The notes under the pieces were generated by a model. It saw only the letters and a program-made list of their open reading frames with translations, searched no databases and was not told where the DNA came from. Positions 62,536-64,000 of a stretch of DNA of 64,000 nt are shown one piece after another (within the stretch, counting starts at the first letter, position 1; every line of letters begins with the position of its first letter). Source of the stretch: Planctomycetota bacterium (lineage in GTDB: Bacteria; Planctomycetota; Phycisphaerae; Sedimentisphaerales; Anaerobacaceae); assembly GCA_014384025.1 (NCBI GenBank), contig JACNGQ010000188.1, positions 28,432-92,431 of the forward strand, in the 5' to 3' direction. Both the position numbers and the translations under genes were made by a program.

Positions 62536-63999
62536 TTATTTCTGCGGCTGCTGTCCGAGAGCTGACAGGAATATATCGATAAAGCGATGCACATCATCCT
62601 TATCCACATTCCCGTCGCCTGTAATGTCGGCGCCGTCGCACAGACCGCATTCAGTCTGTGGCCAGGCAGTAATCAACTGAGCCAAATCCGCAAGGTCTAT
62701 AATATCGTTGCCGTCCAAATCACCTGCTTTTGTTTTTGTTTTGGTTTCCGTTATGCCCCTGTACAGGCGGACTTTTCCATCGCCGGAGCCAATCAGCACG
62801 TCGGGATAATTATCTATTGGGCCGAAGTTACCGTCTCCGGTCCAGTAGCATACGAACGGCCTGGAGCGCGGCATACCCATAAGGTTGATCGCAGCGCCAT
62901 TGGATTCGACGAGAGAGTAGCCCGAGAAGCCGGGCTTGTCGTCGGTTCCGACGTTTTTGTAGAACAGAAGCTGGCCTTCCGTGTTGCCGGTGAGCAGGTC
63001 TTTTTTGCCGTCGCCGTCCAGATCGAGAATTACCGGGCTGGAACGATTACTCGGGACGACCAGGTCCCAGCCGTTTTCCGGTGCGGAGCTTCCGGATGAG
63101 GTTGAAAAGTTAAAACTGGGTGGAATCCCACCGTTGCAGCCGCAATTCAGATAAATGTGTATCTTACCGTCAAAAGCTCCGACTACCAGGTCTGTTTTGC
63201 CGTCATTGTCCCAATCGATAAGCGTTGGTGTCGCTCTGGACCCGACGTCAAGATTTTCGTCGTCGAGGCCAACCTTTATTGTCTGGCCGGCGTCAAAGAC
63301 CGGCTCGCTGTCAGTGCCGTTGTTCAGGAAGATTTTGACGGTTCCGTCCGCCTGGCCCACGAGGAGGTCTTTACGTATGTCGGCATCCCAGTAAACGACC
63401 CTTGGGAAGCAGCCCATGCAGCCTGACGCAGGACAAGTCAAATCAGAGCCCTCAGACTGGGCGTAGAAGTAATCCGAGAATGCCGGTTCGGCTTCGGTTC
63501 CGACGTTAAGGTAAACGCGGACTTTGGCATCTCCGAAGCCACTGCCTTGACCGATGACAAGGTCCTGTAGATTGTCGTTGTTCCAATCCACAAAGGAGGG
63601 CACGGAGTAGCCAGGCACCTGGATATCGGCGCCATTGGCCTGGATAATTTCTTCGGGGCCGAGATTCAGCACTTTGGTTGTATCATCATTGCTATCGGAA
63701 GCCAAACGAGTCTCCAGCTCCAAAACAGCGCCTTCAAAACCGGCATCCCCAAAAACATAATAACCTCTTAAAGGACCTGTGAGCATAAAGGTAACATAGT
63801 TATCAAGCAAATCTTGCGACCAGTCGTGCCGGTTAATATCAACATCAGTTGTTATCCATGTCCATCCGTCATGATTGAAATTAATTACAGCTATCAGTTC
63901 GGTTACCTCTTTAACTACATCATAGTCCGGGTCGTGAGGCCATGAGAAAGCCCAGTCGTCATCCGGGTCGTACCATAGCGTTCTTTGGGTGGTGGCGTT
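62536..63999 (-). CDS. Exported FG-GAP/VCBS-repeat protein with dockerin (5' end outside the window)
   Basis: The frame is open past 63810 to the right edge, so the N-terminus is missing; at least 487 codons are present. FG-GAP/integrin-like blades repeat through most of it (FVDWNNDNLQDLVIGQGSG, YWDADIRKDLLVGQADG, LIDWDNDGKTDLVVGAFDG, LDLDGDGKKDLLTGNTEG, YPDVLIGSGDGKVRLY). A C-terminal dockerin pair (GDLDGNDIIDLADLAQL ... DITGDGNVDKDDVHRFI) ends the protein. The part near the window edge (WTWITTDVDINRHDW) does not match a domain I know. A calcium-bound surface adhesin or scaffold is likely. Confidence 0.85.
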   Translation of the reverse strand, partial: NATTQRTLWYDPDDDWAFSWPHDPDYDVVKEVTELIAVINFNHDGWTWITTDVDINRHDWSQDLLDNYVTFMLTGPLRGYYVFGDAGFEGAVLELETRLASDSNDDTTKVLNLGPEEIIQANGADIQVPGYSVPSFVDWNNDNLQDLVIGQGSGFGDAKVRVYLNVGTEAEPAFSDYFYAQSEGSDLTCPASGCMGCFPRVVYWDADIRKDLLVGQADGTVKIFLNNGTDSEPVFDAGQTIKVGLDDENLDVGSRATPTLIDWDNDGKTDLVVGAFDGKIHIYLNCGCNGGIPPSFNFSTSSGSSAPENGWDLVVPSNRSSPVILDLDGDGKKDLLTGNTEGQLLFYKNVGTDDKPGFSGYSLVESNGAAINLMGMPRSRPFVCYWTGDGNFGPIDNYPDVLIGSGDGKVRLYRGITETKTKTKAGDLDGNDIIDLADLAQLITAWPQTECGLCDGADITGDGNVDKDDVHRFIDIFLSALGQQPQK

Positions 64000-64000
64000 G

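Overview
The window looks like a chromosomal segment of a Planctomycetota bacterium, most likely class Phycisphaerae near Sedimentisphaerales. This is an inference from content, not a database match. The signs are a bacterial V-type ATPase operon, many large exported multidomain proteins with planctomycete-style Fn3-like, PA14, FG-GAP and dockerin modules, prepilin-like proteins with a very conserved N-terminal helix, several polysaccharide-active enzymes plus a sulfatase, and a run of ECF sigma/anti-sigma pairs. No rRNA, tRNA or CRISPR array was seen.

Layout. 1-3.1 kb is an accessory stretch: repeat-rich DNA, a perfect tandem pair of a 204-bp palindrome-ended element that has broken an FRG-domain gene, and a small operon of unknown exported/membrane proteins. 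3.1-8.3 kb holds apt, an RpoD-like sigma factor with an unclear start, and a 1045-aa exported multidomain protein with its own terminator. 8.9-16.2 kb is a self-contained ECF module: sigma factor and membrane partner on the minus strand and, divergently, an S41 protease followed by three DUF4097-like lipoproteins and a small membrane protein. Three copies of one promoter motif, (G/A)AAAC(C/T)T-N16-GACTAA, stand before the sigma gene, the protease gene and the lipoprotein operon. 16.2-19.1 kb has two glycoside hydrolases. 19.2-24.3 kb has ispG, an unknown membrane protein, a PIN-TRAM protein and a second ECF operon (sigma, small membrane partner, lepB). The second ECF gene and the distant htrA (25.6 kb) share another motif, GAACTT-N15-GTATAA, so a second envelope-stress regulon can be read directly from the DNA.

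27-38 kb is mixed: an unlisted 38-aa cysteine-rich protein, a HipA-like kinase/HIRAN gene pair, a nucleoside deaminase, a DUF401 permease, an isoprenylcysteine-methyltransferase-like protein, two tandem prepilin-like paralogues, a decayed HNH/AP2 gene, a two-gene AAA-ATPase/Toprim-like (DUF3226) cassette resembling known phage-defence pairs, and a LuxR-type HTH gene framed by two copies of a 30-bp palindrome and by a partial copy of the end of the V-ATPase D gene.

38.5-50.9 kb is the V-ATPase operon (H-I-K-E-C-F-A-B-D order, minus strand). Three non-ATPase genes are embedded in it: an ankyrin lipoprotein coupled to C, a TlpA-like thioredoxin and a GH5-like enzyme with HEAT repeats. The K subunit keeps the sodium ligands of NtpK. 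51-55 kb has malic enzyme and a GH127-like enzyme. 55-57.7 kb is a BlaI/BlaR1-like pair whose sensor carries a beta-propeller and a dockerin in place of a penicillin-binding domain. 58-64 kb has a nucleotidyltransferase pair, a C10 peptidase with dockerin, a Tat-exported sulfatase and the 3' part of an FG-GAP/dockerin protein that runs off the window. Together the genes describe a surface-active polysaccharide- and protein-degrading bacterium with sodium bioenergetics and several envelope-sensing circuits.
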